Shown: positions 34,708-44,701, counted from the stretch's first letter. The stretch: DNA of 64,000 bases from Kiloniellaceae bacterium (GCA_021776195.1 JAJFGK010000156.1:1-64000); one strand, 5' to 3'. A program made the numbers and translations. The notes: generated from the letters alone by a model not told the origin.

Positions 34708-35651
34708 TCGATCCCACCCTGATCGGCCGGTTCGGGCCGGACTTCGATGTGCCGATTGAGCGCGGCAAGCTGCGCGAGTTCGCCAACGCCACCTACGCGC
34801 CCTGGCCGGCGTTTCTCGACGATCCCCGCGCGGTGATCCCGGCGACTTTCCTGGTTGGCGCCGGCGTCTATTGGGGCTATACCCTGGAGCGCCCGGGCGG
34901 GACCCATTTGGCGGCCCTGGACCACGATCTCAGTGTCGCCCTGCACGCCGAAGAATCCTATGTCTTTCACGGTGAACTGCCGCGCGTCGGCGACCTGCTG
35001 ACCGCGCGCGCGGGTCTTGAGAAAGTGGTCGAGAAGACGGGCCGCCGCGGCGGGTCTCTCACCTTCCTGACCTTGCTGACCGAGTTTCGAAATCGGCGGG
35101 GCGATCTGATCGCCGAGGCCCGCGCCGTGACCGCAACCAGCGATTCCAACAGCGCCATCGCCGCCGAAGCGCCCGACTACGTCCCGTACTACAAGGACCG
35201 CGCGGCGCTCGACCCCTTCGCCGTCATCGAAAGGGCGGATCTTCAGGCGCTGTCGGTCGGCGACAGCCCCGGGCGGATCGATGCGCCGCCGCTGACCCTG
35301 CGCGAGGTGGTGCGCTACGCCGCCGCGGGCGGCGAGGACGACCCGCTCCACTATGATCTGGCCCACGCCAAGGCGGCGGGTTTCCCGGGCATGTTCGGCC
35401 TGGGTATGCTGCAGGCCGGCGGTCTCGCCGCCTACGCCTCGCGCTGGCTCGGCGCCGAGCGGGTGCGACGGTGCCACATCCGCTTTCCCAACATGTTCTT
35501 CGTCGGCGACGCGCTCGGCTATGAAGGCCGCATCAGCGCGCTGACGGTCGTCGAGAGGCGCCGTAGGGCCGAGGTCATGCTGCGGTGCCACCGACCCAGC
35601 GACGGGGCGACGATTGTCGAGGTGTCGATGGACTTCGATCTGGACCCGTAG
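34704..35651 (+). CDS. Double-hotdog MaoC-like dehydratase
   Basis: This 315-aa protein has an N-terminal FAS1-like hotdog domain (about 5-150) and a C-terminal MaoC-type hotdog with DDPLHYDLAHAKAAGFPGM, where the Asp and His form the hydratase dyad. It is probably an enoyl-CoA hydratase or hydroxyacyl-CoA dehydratase of the mesaconyl-CoA/itaconyl-CoA hydratase kind. The start is coupled to the upstream acyl-CoA synthetase through ATGA. Confidence 0.82.
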   Translation: MIDPTLIGRFGPDFDVPIERGKLREFANATYAPWPAFLDDPRAVIPATFLVGAGVYWGYTLERPGGTHLAALDHDLSVALHAEESYVFHGELPRVGDLLTARAGLEKVVEKTGRRGGSLTFLTLLTEFRNRRGDLIAEARAVTATSDSNSAIAAEAPDYVPYYKDRAALDPFAVIERADLQALSVGDSPGRIDAPPLTLREVVRYAAAGGEDDPLHYDLAHAKAAGFPGMFGLGMLQAGGLAAYASRWLGAERVRRCHIRFPNMFFVGDALGYEGRISALTVVERRRRAEVMLRCHRPSDGATIVEVSMDFDLDP

Positions 35652-35687
35652 CTTGGTGGCGGGTGCCGGCCTTTGCGGCCGTCGATT

Positions 35688-36917
35688 CTATGACTTGGCC
35701 AGGATCGGCCTGTCGTCGCCCGCCAGGCGTTGCCGCAAATGGATCGCCAGCCCGGCGGCCAGGACCATCACCAGGCCGCCGGCCAGATAGGGCGCCGCCG
35801 GGTTCAGGGTCTGGAACAGAAAGCCGGCGGTGGGCGGGCCCAGCACCCGGGCGAAGCTGCTGGTCGCCTGGCCGACCCCCAGGGCGCCGCCGGTGGTCTC
35901 GACCGGGCAGAGGCGCGAGATCAGGGACTGCAGGGCCGGGTTGCCGAGGCCGAAGCCGGCGGACAGGCAGGCCACGGCGAAGAGCAGCAGCGCCAGGCCG
36001 TCGGCGGCGGCGATACCGACCATGCCCAGACCGAGCAGGATGGCGGCGGCCAGCACCAGTCGCACTTCGCCAAAGCGCCGGCTCAGTGGGCCGATCAGGC
36101 CGCCCTGACAGATGACCGCCACGATGCCGGCAAAGACGAAGAGATAGCCGACCTGTTGCGGCCCCCAGGCCATCACCGTTTCGGCCCAGAGCGGCAAGGT
36201 CGATTCCATGGCGGCGAAGACCACCGAGATCAGAAAGACAATCAGCACCACCAGGCCCATGTGGCGAAAGCGCAGGCTGGCGATTATGGTGGCGGCCATT
36301 GTCACGGCTGGCCGGCCGGCGGCCTGGCTTGCGGTCTCGCGCTTGGTGGGCGGGTTCGATTCCGGCAGGAAAAGCGCGGCCAGGATCAAGGTGGCGCAGG
36401 AGAGCCCGGCGGAGATCAAGGGGATCGTGCGGAAGGCCGCGTCGTCTGGCTCGCTGCCGGCCAGGGTGGCGCCGATTCCGGGGCCGATGGTGAAGGCCAG
36501 ACCGAAGGCCGCGCCCAGCATTCCCATGGCCTTGGCGCGCTTCTCCGGGGTCGAAACGTCGGCGGCGTAGGCCGGTGCCGCGGCCAGGTCGCCGCTGAGG
36601 AAGCCGGCCAGGGCGCGGGCCACGAAAAGCATCCAGAACTGGTCGGCAAAGGCCATGATGGTAAAGGCGCTGGCGGTGCCGACGAAGGAGATCAGCAATA
36701 CCGGCTTGCGTCCCCAGCGGTCGCTCAAACGCCCCCATAATGGCCCGGCGATCAGCAGGGCGGCGGAGTAGGTGGCGATCAGGAAGGTTACCTCCTGGGG
36801 CGAGGCACCGAGACGCAGCGCCATGAAGGGCAGCAGCGGGATAATGATCCCGAAGCCCAGCAGGTCGACGAAGATGCAGGCAAAGAGAATCCCGATCGAG
36901 GGGCGGCGGCCTGTCAT
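35688..36917 (-). CDS. MFS drug/solute transporter, TetA-like
   Basis: This 409-aa inner-membrane protein has 12 predicted helices. It carries the DLLGFGIIIPLLPF opening typical of TetA(A-G) and related MFS exporters and the motif-A loop GRLSDRWGRKPVL. It is the third gene after pgi and mutL in the same direction, 12 bases from mutL. It is probably a proton-driven efflux pump; actual tetracycline transport should not be assumed from this family signature. Confidence 0.88.
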   Translation of the reverse strand: MTGRRPSIGILFACIFVDLLGFGIIIPLLPFMALRLGASPQEVTFLIATYSAALLIAGPLWGRLSDRWGRKPVLLISFVGTASAFTIMAFADQFWMLFVARALAGFLSGDLAAAPAYAADVSTPEKRAKAMGMLGAAFGLAFTIGPGIGATLAGSEPDDAAFRTIPLISAGLSCATLILAALFLPESNPPTKRETASQAAGRPAVTMAATIIASLRFRHMGLVVLIVFLISVVFAAMESTLPLWAETVMAWGPQQVGYLFVFAGIVAVICQGGLIGPLSRRFGEVRLVLAAAILLGLGMVGIAAADGLALLLFAVACLSAGFGLGNPALQSLISRLCPVETTGGALGVGQATSSFARVLGPPTAGFLFQTLNPAAPYLAGGLVMVLAAGLAIHLRQRLAGDDRPILAKS

Positions 36918-36929
36918 GGGGTTTTCGGC

Positions 36930-38849
36930 CTATCGCCGTCCAAAGAGCTTCTCGATGTCGCTCAACTTCAGCTCGACGTAGGTCGGGCGGCCGTGATTGC
37001 ATTGTCCTGAATGGGGGGTCGCCTCCATCTCGCGCAGCAGGGCGTTCATCTCCTCGACATTGAGGCTGCGCCCGGCCCGCACCGACCCGTGGCAGGCCAT
37101 GGTGCCGCAAACCGTCTCCAGCCGGTCGCGCAGGGCCAGGGCTTCGCCCAGCTCGGCCAATTCGTCGGCCAGGTCGCGCAGCAGGCCCTGGGCATCGACG
37201 CTGCCCAGCAGGCTGGGCACCTCCCGCACCACCACGGCGCCGGGGCCGAAGGGCTCGATCACCAGGCCGAGCTCCGCCAGCTCCTCGATCCGCTCCACCA
37301 GGCGCGCCACCGCGCCCTCTTCCAGCTCGACCACCTCGGGCAGCAGCAGCAACTGCCGCTCCACGCCGGCCGCGCCGATCTGCTGCTTCATGGTCTCGTA
37401 GACCAGGCGCTCGTGGGCGGCGTGCTGGTCGACGATGACGATCCCATCGCTTGTTTGCGCTACCACATAGGTCTGGTGCAGTTGGGCCCGGGCGGCGCCC
37501 AATGGGTAGTCCGATGGGAGGTAGTCCGCCGGGGAGTAGTCCTGCGGGGGATAGTCTGACGGGGGATAGCCCGAACCCGCCGGCGCGCCGCCGCCGGCGG
37601 CCTCCAGGCCGTGGGGCAGACCTGGGCGCGCGGCCGGCTGGCCTTCGAGGCCGGGCAGGGGGGCATGATAGGCGCCGGCCGCCTCCGCCAGGCCCCGCGA
37701 CGGGTAAGTGGAATGGCCGGCGCGGGGGAATCCGCCGCCCCAGGAAGCCGCGGTTCCTTGCCCGGCCCGGAAGGCGCCCAGGGCGCTGTCCGAAACCGTG
37801 GTCGAGGCGCGGTGGCCGGCCTCGGCCAGGGCATGTCGGATCGCGCCGACGATCAGCCCGCGCACCAGCCCCGGCTCGCGGAAGCGGACCTCGGTCTTGG
37901 CCGGATGCACATTGACGTCGACTTCGGCCGGCGGCACCTCGAGGAACAGTGCCAACAGGGGATGGCGGTCGCGGGCCAGGAAATCCTGGTAGGCGCCGCG
38001 CACGGCGCCGAACAGCAGCTTGTCGCGGACCGGGCGGCCGTTGACGAATAGATGCTGCTGCTGGGCGTTGGCGCGGTTGAGGGTCGGCAGACCGGCATAG
38101 CCGGTCAGGCGGTGCCCCTCGCGCTCGGCCTCGATCTTCAGCGCATTCTCTTGAAAATCGCGGCCCATGATCGCGGCCAGACGCTTCAGACGGGCCTCGA
38201 AGAGATCGCCTTCGGCCGGGGGCAGGGCGAGGACCTTGCGTTGGTCGTCGCTCAGGGTAAAGCCGATCTCGGGATGGGCCATGGCGAGACGGGAAAGCGC
38301 ATCCTTGGTCTGGCTCAACTCGCTGCGCGGCGACTTCATGAACTTCAGCCGGGCCGGGGTCGCGTAGAAGAGATCGCGGACCTCGACCCGAGTGCCGGGG
38401 GGATGGGCAGCGGGTTGCGGCTCGCCCTTGCGGCCGCCCTCCAGCGTGAGGCGTGCCGCCGAATCCGCGCCCCTGTCCGCGCCCCCACCAGCGCCCCCGT
38501 CCGCACCCTGGGGCCGCGAGGTGATGGTCATGCGCGCCACCGCGCCGATCGAGGGCAGGGCCTCGCCGCGAAAGCCCAGGGACTTGATGTTCACCAGGTC
38601 GTCGTCGGGCAGCTTCGAGGTAGCGTGGCGCTCCACCGCGAGGGAGATCTCCTCCGGCGTCATGCCCCGTCCGTCGTCGGTGACCGAAATAAAGCTGCGG
38701 CCGCCGTCGCGCATCACCACGTCGATATGGCGGCTGCCGGCGTCGATGGCGTTCTCCACCAGTTCCTTGACCACCGCGAAGGGCCGCTCGACCACTTCGC
38801 CGGCGGCGATCTGGTTGACCAGGGTCTCGGGCAGGCGGCGTAGGCTCAC
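36930..38849 (-). CDS. mutL: DNA mismatch repair protein MutL (endonuclease type)
   Basis: The 639-aa protein has an N-terminal GHKL ATPase ([40 protein letters not shown]). The C-terminal dimerisation domain carries the metal-binding endonuclease motif [12 protein letters not shown] plus ACHGSVRAG and [12 protein letters not shown]. It can therefore nick DNA, as in bacteria without MutH. The start is GTG overlapping the pgi-like stop. The interdomain linker carries five tandem pentapeptide-type units (YPPSD-like), see the repeat feature. Confidence 0.96.
   Translation of the reverse strand: MSLRRLPETLVNQIAAGEVVERPFAVVKELVENAIDAGSRHIDVVMRDGGRSFISVTDDGRGMTPEEISLAVERHATSKLPDDDLVNIKSLGFRGEALPSIGAVARMTITSRPQGADGGAGGGADRGADSAARLTLEGGRKGEPQPAAHPPGTRVEVRDLFYATPARLKFMKSPRSELSQTKDALSRLAMAHPEIGFTLSDDQRKVLALPPAEGDLFEARLKRLAAIMGRDFQENALKIEAEREGHRLTGYAGLPTLNRANAQQQHLFVNGRPVRDKLLFGAVRGAYQDFLARDRHPLLALFLEVPPAEVDVNVHPAKTEVRFREPGLVRGLIVGAIRHALAEAGHRASTTVSDSALGAFRAGQGTAASWGGGFPRAGHSTYPSRGLAEAAGAYHAPLPGLEGQPAARPGLPHGLEAAGGGAPAGSGYPPSDYPPQDYSPADYLPSDYPLGAARAQLHQTYVVAQTSDGIVIVDQHAAHERLVYETMKQQIGAAGVERQLLLLPEVVELEEGAVARLVERIEELAELGLVIEPFGPGAVVVREVPSLLGSVDAQGLLRDLADELAELGEALALRDRLETVCGTMACHGSVRAGRSLNVEEMNALLREMEATPHSGQCNHGRPTYVELKLSDIEKLFGRR
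37504..37578 (-). repeat. mutL: Five 15-bp tandem repeats in the mutL linker
   Basis: TAGTCC-like cores recur exactly every 15 bases (37507, 37522, 37537, 37552, 37567). They encode [20 protein letters not shown] and YPLG on the minus strand. The period keeps frame, so copy-number change would alter linker length without frameshift. Confidence 0.88.
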
Positions 38850-40168
38850 AGCAAACCCTCCGTCAGGTAGCGCCGCGCCAGGCGCTTGCCTTCCTCGACC
38901 GCCGGTTGACCCTCCGGATCGACGCCCCAGAGCGCGGCGGTCACCAGCGTTTCCAGCAGGAAGTGCATGACCAGCGCGCCGAGACTGGTCTCGTCAAGCC
39001 GATCGAGCCGGATCTGCCGAACCGGTCGGCCTTGCTTGGCGAGAGTTTCCACCGTGGCCCGGGCCTGTGCCATGAGAAGATCGCCGAGCGTATGATCGGC
39101 GAGGAAATCCGTGGCCGGATCTCGCGGCGAATCGCCCTGCGAATCGTCCTGGGGCACCCGCGGTCCCGCGCCCGTCGTGTCGGCGGCCAAGAGGGTGAAG
39201 AGCTTGTCGCCTGGGCCGTCGAGATAGAGCTGAAGCTGGCTGTGCTGATCCGGCGCGCCGAGCCCGAGGATCGGTGTGGTGCCCCGTCCCTTTTTGCCCA
39301 GGCTTTCGGCCCAGAGCTGGCGATGCCACTGGCCGAAGCCCGCGAACCGGTCGCCGTAGGGCATCAAGACCGTTTGAGAGATGCCCCGTTCGGCGAGACC
39401 GGCGGCCAGGGCGGCGCCCTGCACGGCAGGAACCCCCGTGGCATCGCCGCCGGGTTGGATGGCCTGGCGGGCCTGATCGAGCACCATTGCCGCGCCCCGG
39501 CGGACCGCTGCCGCGTCGAGGCCGTCCAGCAGGGCCGGAAGCAGCCCGACCAGGGACAGGATGGCAAAGCGACCGCCGACCGCCGGGGGATGGTCGAGGC
39601 AGGTAAAGGCCTCGCGCGCGGCGAGACGCCGTAGCGCATTGTCGCCTGGATCCGAGATCGCCACCAACCGCCGGCCTAGGCCATCGGGCCCCGCAGTCCG
39701 TAGCCAGGGCAGCAGGGCCAGGGCCTGGGCCAAGGTTTCGGCGGTCGTGCCGGATTTGGAGACGATCACCAGGCCGCTGCGGGCCGGGTCCAGGACGCCG
39801 GTCAGGCACGCCCAGGTCGCCGGGTCGAGGCTGTCCGGGTAGTGGACCCGCAGGCCCGTGGGATCGGCCAGGCCCGCCAGCGCCCGCGCGCAGGAGCAGG
39901 ACCCGCCGGTGCCCAGGATCACGATGTCGTCGCAGGCCTCCGCCAGGCGCGTCGCCAGGTCCGTCAGAGCGGCCAGGTCGCTGGTTTCGTAGGACAGCGC
40001 CAGGGCCGGCTGTGCGCCCTGCGCCAGATCCGCCACGATCGCCGCCAGCGCTGTCGCGGCGGCTTCGAGATGGTGTCGATAGCCCGCCTCGGTCAGCCCG
40101 TCGGGGTTATCCGCCGACGCGAGGCAACCGGCAAACTCGTGCCTGTAGGGTAGGGTGGTTGGGTTCAT
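38846..40168 (-). CDS. Glucose-6-phosphate isomerase-like protein
   Basis: This 440-aa SIS-type sugar isomerase has [15 protein letters not shown] and [19 protein letters not shown], matching the two phosphate/SIS segments of phosphoglucose isomerase. [16 protein letters not shown] corresponds to the QLXXESXGK-like signature, and the late helix contains VVEEGK-like [10 protein letters not shown] with the catalytic Lys region. It is shorter and more diverged than typical Pgi, as in several alphaproteobacteria. The ATG at 40168 has GGGA upstream. It overlaps mutL by 4 bases. Confidence 0.85.
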   Translation of the reverse strand: MNPTTLPYRHEFAGCLASADNPDGLTEAGYRHHLEAAATALAAIVADLAQGAQPALALSYETSDLAALTDLATRLAEACDDIVILGTGGSCSCARALAGLADPTGLRVHYPDSLDPATWACLTGVLDPARSGLVIVSKSGTTAETLAQALALLPWLRTAGPDGLGRRLVAISDPGDNALRRLAAREAFTCLDHPPAVGGRFAILSLVGLLPALLDGLDAAAVRRGAAMVLDQARQAIQPGGDATGVPAVQGAALAAGLAERGISQTVLMPYGDRFAGFGQWHRQLWAESLGKKGRGTTPILGLGAPDQHSQLQLYLDGPGDKLFTLLAADTTGAGPRVPQDDSQGDSPRDPATDFLADHTLGDLLMAQARATVETLAKQGRPVRQIRLDRLDETSLGALVMHFLLETLVTAALWGVDPEGQPAVEEGKRLARRYLTEGLL

Positions 40169-40207
40169 GGATTCCCAGCGACTCGGGGCCAATTCGATGG
40201 CTCCAGA

Positions 40208-41113
40208 CTAGCAAAGGCACAGCGGGCGAGAAAGCGCCGCGCCCGCTTCGGCCTCCGCAACGATCCAGTCGCGAAAGGCTTTCAGGCCGGGGCTGTCGAG
40301 TGCGCCACTCGGATAGGCCAGGTAGTAGCCATAGCTGCCGAGCTCGACGGGCGAGATCCGAAACAGGCGACCAGCGGTCAGCTCGGCCGCGACCAAGCCG
40401 TCGTTAAGCGCCACGCCCTGGCCATCGATCACGGCCTGGACCCGCACGTTCGGATCGGGAATGACCAGGTCGTCCCGCCGGGATCGATAGGGCAATCCGG
40501 CGGCCCGGTGCCAATCGAGCCAGGCGCTGCTGTCGTCGCGGTCATGAAGGAGCGGGATATCCGGCAGCGCCGACGCCAGGCCGGCCTCGGCCACCCGCCG
40601 GGCGGTGGCCGCGCCGGCGGTCGGAAAGGCCGGGCAGGGCAGGAGCGGCTCGATCTCCATATCCCTCCAGTCGCCCTTGCCCCAGCGAATCGCCATGTCG
40701 AGGTTCTGTGCCCCAAGGTCGATCAGATCGACCAGGGGCTGGAGACGGAGGCCGACCCGCGGGTGGCCGGCAATGAAGGTCATGAGCTTCGGCGAGAGCC
40801 AGCGTGACGCGAAGTAGGTCGACATGCCAACCGTGATGCGCCCGGGACCCGGCTCTTGAAGCAGGACGATCTGTCGCTCCAGATCGCGAAAGGCCACTTG
40901 CGAGGCCTGCCAGAGCTGCCTGCCTCGATCGGTCAGGGCGATGCCGCGATGGCGTCGGGCGAAGAGCCTGAAACCCAGCTCCCTTTCCAACCGGGCGATC
41001 TGATAGCTGATCGCGCCCTTGGTCAGGTTCAGTTCGACCGCGGCCGCGGTAAAGCTCAGGTGACGGGCCACGACGGTGAACAGGCGCAAGCTATCGAAAG
41101 ATCTGAAGTGCAT
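40208..41113 (-). CDS. LysR-family regulator, GcvA-like
   Basis: The 301-aa protein has an N-terminal winged HTH (SFDSLRLFTVVARHLSFTAA followed by AVELNLTKGAISYQI) and a LysR substrate-binding domain with MSTYFASRWLSP, typical of GcvA-like members. It is divergent from the MttB-family methyltransferase gene. By LysR convention it probably controls that gene and its own expression through the repeats in between. The coinducer is unknown; a methylated amine is a reasonable guess from context. Confidence 0.9.
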   Translation of the reverse strand: MHFRSFDSLRLFTVVARHLSFTAAAVELNLTKGAISYQIARLERELGFRLFARRHRGIALTDRGRQLWQASQVAFRDLERQIVLLQEPGPGRITVGMSTYFASRWLSPKLMTFIAGHPRVGLRLQPLVDLIDLGAQNLDMAIRWGKGDWRDMEIEPLLPCPAFPTAGAATARRVAEAGLASALPDIPLLHDRDDSSAWLDWHRAAGLPYRSRRDDLVIPDPNVRVQAVIDGQGVALNDGLVAAELTAGRLFRISPVELGSYGYYLAYPSGALDSPGLKAFRDWIVAEAEAGAALSRPLCLC

Positions 41114-41142
41114 TTAGTGCGTTTAAGGAATCTGAACGGAAA

Positions 41143-41194
41143 GTGCAAATTATTTGGTTTGCGCAGGTGAGGGATTCGCTGTCTGGTTTGCACA
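41143..41194. promoter_or_regulatory. Candidate LysR operator: repeated TGGTTTGCRCA with inverted half-site
   Basis: In the LysR/mttB-like divergent region, TGGTTTGCGCA (41155-41165) and TGGTTTGCACA (41184-41194) are direct repeats 29 bases apart. GTGCAAA (41143-41149) forms a near-perfect inverted repeat with TTTGCGC (41158-41164). Spacing near three helical turns suits tetrameric LysR binding. The assignment is by position and pattern only. Confidence 0.6.
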
Positions 41195-41293
41195 ACTGGG
41201 CACGTTTGCGGACTTCTCGGCCTTCGCGGTCGTTCTCAACCGATGAGAAAGTGGCGATCATGCGGCCAAACGATTTGATCATAAGGACACTTC

Positions 41294-42862
41294 ATGGCTG
41301 CGCCTGATGCCGCCGCCAGCCAGACACCGGCAGCCGCGGGGAAACGCAGGGGCGGGCGCGCGGCCCGCGTGGCCTTGCGTCAGGTCCGCGATGCCGCGCC
41401 AGCACCGGCCGTCTTTCGGCGCAAGATACCGGTCTACGACCTGCTGGACGAAGAGTCGCTGGTCCGCCTGGAGACCCAGGCCGACTGGATCCTGCGGGAA
41501 ATCGGCATCGAGTTTCGCGGCGACCAAGAGGCGCTCGGGCTGTTCAAGGAGGTCGGCGCGACGGTCACGGGAGAGCGGGTGCGCTTCGACCGCGGCCTTG
41601 CCGCCGCGCTCTGTGCGACAGCGCCCCGGTCCTTTCGCATGGCCGGGCGCGATCCGGCTTCGGCGATCACGCTGGGCGGCGACCATCTGGTCTTCATGCC
41701 GGCCTATGGCCCGCCCTTCGTGACCGACCTGGAGCGCGGGCGCCGCTATGCGACGATCGAGGATTTCCGCAACTTCGTGAAGCTCGCCTATGCCTCGCCC
41801 TGGCTGAATCACTCAGGCGGCACCGTCTGCGAGCCCGTGGACCTGCCGGTCAACAAACGCCATCTCGACATGGTCTATGCCCATCTGCGCTATTCGACCA
41901 AGCCCTTCATGGGCGCGGTAACGGCGCCGGAGCGGGCCGAGGATTCCATCGCCATGGCGCGTCTCGTCTTTGGCCGGGACGCGCTCGAAGAGCAATGCGT
42001 GATCCAGGGCAACATCAACGTGAACTCGCCCCTGGTCTATGACCAGACCATGTCCGGTGCCCTCAAGGCCTATGCCAGGGCCAATCAAAGCGTCGTGGTC
42101 TCGCCCTTCATTCTGGGCGGCGCCATGGGGCCGGTCACCCAGCCGGCGCTGCTGGCCCAGGCCCATGCCGAGGCCATGGCCGGCATCGCCCTGAGCCAGT
42201 TGGTCCGCAAGGGCGCCCCGGTGGTCTACGGCAACTTCCTGACCACCATGAACCTGAAAACGGGGGCGCCGACCTTCGGCACGCCCGAGGCCAATCTCTC
42301 TGCCTTTGCCATCGCCCAACTGTGCCGCCGGCTTGGCCTGCCGCTGCGCTGTGGCGGCCAGCTCACCGCCTCGAAGGTGGCGGACGGCCAGGCCATGCAG
42401 GAATCCGCCACCAGCATGATGGCCGGACTGATGGCCGGGTCGAACTTTGTCTTCCACGCCGCCGGCTGGCTCGAAAGCGGTCTGACCATGGGCTACGAGA
42501 AGTTCGTCATGGACCTTGATCACTGCGGCATGATGCTGCGCATGCTGGGCGGCTTGACCGTGGACGCGGAAGGTTTGGCGGCCGAGGCCTACCGCGAGGC
42601 CGGGCCCGGCGAGGCCTTCCTGGGAACCGCCCACACCCTGGCCCATTTCGAGACCGCCAACTACACCTCGTCGCTCGCCGACACCGCGTCCTATGAACAG
42701 TGGGCGGAGGAAGGCCGGCGCGACATCGAACAGCGCGCCCAGGGGCGCTGGCAGCGAATGCTGGCCGACTATCGCGCGCCGCCCTTGGACCCGGCGGTCG
42801 ACGAGGCCTTGCAGGACTTCATGGCCCGCAGGAAAGCCGATCTGCCGGATCAGTGGCATTGA
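41294..42862 (+). CDS. MttB-family methyltransferase without pyrrolysine
   Basis: The 522-aa protein is related to trimethylamine:corrinoid methyltransferase (MttB superfamily, COG5598). The frame is uninterrupted by an in-frame amber codon, so it belongs to the non-pyrrolysine branch. Studied members of that branch include glycine betaine and other quaternary-amine methyltransferases. Typical blocks are NHSGGTVCEPVDLP, QGNINVNSPLVYD and GGAMGPVTQPALL. The first 45 residues are a variable basic tail. An AAGGA site precedes the ATG. No corrinoid protein or MtbA-like partner is adjacent; a cupin gene follows. Substrate unproven. Confidence 0.9.
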   Translation: MAAPDAAASQTPAAAGKRRGGRAARVALRQVRDAAPAPAVFRRKIPVYDLLDEESLVRLETQADWILREIGIEFRGDQEALGLFKEVGATVTGERVRFDRGLAAALCATAPRSFRMAGRDPASAITLGGDHLVFMPAYGPPFVTDLERGRRYATIEDFRNFVKLAYASPWLNHSGGTVCEPVDLPVNKRHLDMVYAHLRYSTKPFMGAVTAPERAEDSIAMARLVFGRDALEEQCVIQGNINVNSPLVYDQTMSGALKAYARANQSVVVSPFILGGAMGPVTQPALLAQAHAEAMAGIALSQLVRKGAPVVYGNFLTTMNLKTGAPTFGTPEANLSAFAIAQLCRRLGLPLRCGGQLTASKVADGQAMQESATSMMAGLMAGSNFVFHAAGWLESGLTMGYEKFVMDLDHCGMMLRMLGGLTVDAEGLAAEAYREAGPGEAFLGTAHTLAHFETANYTSSLADTASYEQWAEEGRRDIEQRAQGRWQRMLADYRAPPLDPAVDEALQDFMARRKADLPDQWH

Positions 42863-42902
42863 GCCGCCCCGACCACGAACCCACCAACCAGGGAGACCCC
42901 AC

Positions 42903-43277
42903 ATGAGCAAATGCATTCGAATACCGACCGGCGCCGTCGATGGCCTCGAGCCGACCGACTACATTCCGCCCGAGGGCCTGGAATCCGGCGATCCGCGCGA
43001 GCGCGGCCGGAGCTTCTATGCGGACCAGACCGGCCAGCTCGATGCCGGCGTCTGGGAGTGCGAGCCCAACCGGCACCTGCTCGAGGCGTCACCCTACGAC
43101 GAGTTCGTCTATCTGCTGGCCGGCCTCATCGATGTCATCGACGACGAAGGCAATGTCGAGACCTACAGGGCGGGCGACAGCTTCATGATGCCGCGCGGCT
43201 GCCGCTGCACCTGGGACGTGAAGGAGCCGGTGCGCAAGCTCTACGTCGTGCTGACCGCGGAGGCCTATCGGGACTGA
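42903..43277 (+). CDS. Cupin protein (COG3450-like) linked to the MttB homologue
   Basis: The 124-aa single cupin domain has DAGVWECEPNRHLLEASPYDE and DSFMMPRGCRCTWDV, as in the Cupin_3 family. The first motif has few His ligands, so metal binding is uncertain. GGGAG precedes the ATG, 40 bases after the methyltransferase stop, so the pair is probably one transcript under the LysR regulator. It may bind or process the same substrate; not established. Confidence 0.85.
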   Translation: MSKCIRIPTGAVDGLEPTDYIPPEGLESGDPRERGRSFYADQTGQLDAGVWECEPNRHLLEASPYDEFVYLLAGLIDVIDDEGNVETYRAGDSFMMPRGCRCTWDVKEPVRKLYVVLTAEAYRD

Positions 43278-43309
43278 TCGGGCGATGGTGCAACCGCCCC
43301 CCGGTGCGG

Positions 43310-44701
43310 TCAGTCGACCAGGGCCGGCGCTTCCCTGGTCGGCTCGATCCCTTCCGGCTGGCCGACCACCACCACGGTCAGCTCGTCGGGGTGGTAGATC
43401 CGTTGGGCGACGCGCTTGGCGTCTTCCAGGGTGACCGCGGTGATGTAGTCGTTGCGCCGGTCGATGTAGTCGATCCCCAGGTTTTCCATCTGCATGCCGA
43501 CCAACATGCCGGCGATGGCCCCGCTGCTGGAAAGCCGCAAGGGAAAGGAGCCGGTGAGGAAGGTCTTGGCCAGGGCCAGTTCCTCGGTTGTCGGACCTGT
43601 CGCGGCCATGCGCCGCCACTCCTGACGGATCAGGTCCAAGGATTCGCCGACCCGCGCGTTCTGGGTGGCGGTGCCGCCGCCGATCAGGGCGGCGCGGTCC
43701 AGCGGGCTCAAGTAGGCGTAGACGGAATAGGCCAGGCCGCGCTTTTCGCGGACCTCCTCGTAGAGCCGCGAGTTGAACCCGCTGCCGCCGAGAATCTGAT
43801 TGACCACGTAGGCGATATAGTAATCGGGGTCGTCGCGGGCGATACCGCGGTGCCCGAGGGCCACGACCGACTGCGGGATATCCTTGACCACCACCACCGT
43901 TTCGCCGGCGCCCGCGACCGGCGCCAGGCTATCGGCCAGCGGCACGCCCTGGGGCGGGAGAGCGCCGAAGGTCGAATCGAGGAGCGCTGCCAGCTCGTCG
44001 GCGGTGATATCGCCGACGACGCCGATCACCAGCCGGTCGCGCGCGAGGTGGTTGCCCACGAAGGCCCGCAGGTCGTCGGACTGGATGGCCTGAACGCTGG
44101 CCTTGGTGCCCTGCCGCGGACGTCCGTAGGCATCTTCCGGGAAGAACAGCTTGCGCAGGGTGCGGTTGGCGATGGCATCGGGATCCTCGGCCTGGCGGGT
44201 GATCCCGTTCAGGATCTGGGCTCGGATCCGCTCGACCGGCTCGGCATCGAAGCGCGGCTCGGTCAGGGCCAGCCGCAGCAGCCGGAAGGCCGTTTCGCGG
44301 TGTTTGGTCAAGGTCGTCAGTTTGCCGGAAAAGCTGTCGAGCCCGGCGGAGAAACCGAGGCTGATCGAAAGGTTATCCAAGAGTCCCTGAAATTCTTGCG
44401 AGTCGTAGGGGCCGGCACCTTCGTCCATGGTCGAGGACAGCAGTCCGGCCAGGCCCGCCTTGCCCTTCGGGTCCTGGCTGGCGCCGCTGCCATCGAAGGC
44501 CAGGTCGAGCGCGAGAATAGGATTGCTATGGTCTTCCACCAGCCAGGCTTCGATCCCGCCCGGGCTGGTCACCCGCTGGACCTCGGTGGCGCCGGCCGGT
44601 TGAACCAGCGCCAGCAGGCCGGCGGCCAGGACGACGGCGATCAGAAGGACGCGGGCGATCGAGTCCTGGCCTGCGCCGGACCTCGGCAGATGGACCCTCA
44701 T
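43310..44701 (-). CDS. M16-family peptidase-like protein, zinc motif absent
   Basis: The 463-aa protein has a signal peptide (LLIAVVLAAGLLALVQPAGA) and two M16 half-domains. At the place of the HxxEH zinc motif it reads GLAGLLSSTMDEGAG, so the catalytic residues are lost. Glycine-rich loops such as NQILGGSGFNSRLYEEVREK are kept. It overlaps the upstream active M16 gene by 4 bases (ATGA) and probably forms its non-catalytic partner in the periplasm, as in heterodimeric M16 peptidases. Confidence 0.9.
   Translation of the reverse strand: MRVHLPRSGAGQDSIARVLLIAVVLAAGLLALVQPAGATEVQRVTSPGGIEAWLVEDHSNPILALDLAFDGSGASQDPKGKAGLAGLLSSTMDEGAGPYDSQEFQGLLDNLSISLGFSAGLDSFSGKLTTLTKHRETAFRLLRLALTEPRFDAEPVERIRAQILNGITRQAEDPDAIANRTLRKLFFPEDAYGRPRQGTKASVQAIQSDDLRAFVGNHLARDRLVIGVVGDITADELAALLDSTFGALPPQGVPLADSLAPVAGAGETVVVVKDIPQSVVALGHRGIARDDPDYYIAYVVNQILGGSGFNSRLYEEVREKRGLAYSVYAYLSPLDRAALIGGGTATQNARVGESLDLIRQEWRRMAATGPTTEELALAKTFLTGSFPLRLSSSGAIAGMLVGMQMENLGIDYIDRRNDYITAVTLEDAKRVAQRIYHPDELTVVVVGQPEGIEPTREAPALVD

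Noticed and set aside
35688..36917. Tetracycline resistance gene
   Set aside because: Only the general TetA-like MFS signature is present; location in a pgi-mutL operon suggests a housekeeping exporter, and resistance cannot be claimed.
41294..42862. Pyrrolysine-containing MttB
   Set aside because: No in-frame amber codon interrupts the gene, so it belongs to the non-pyrrolysine branch.
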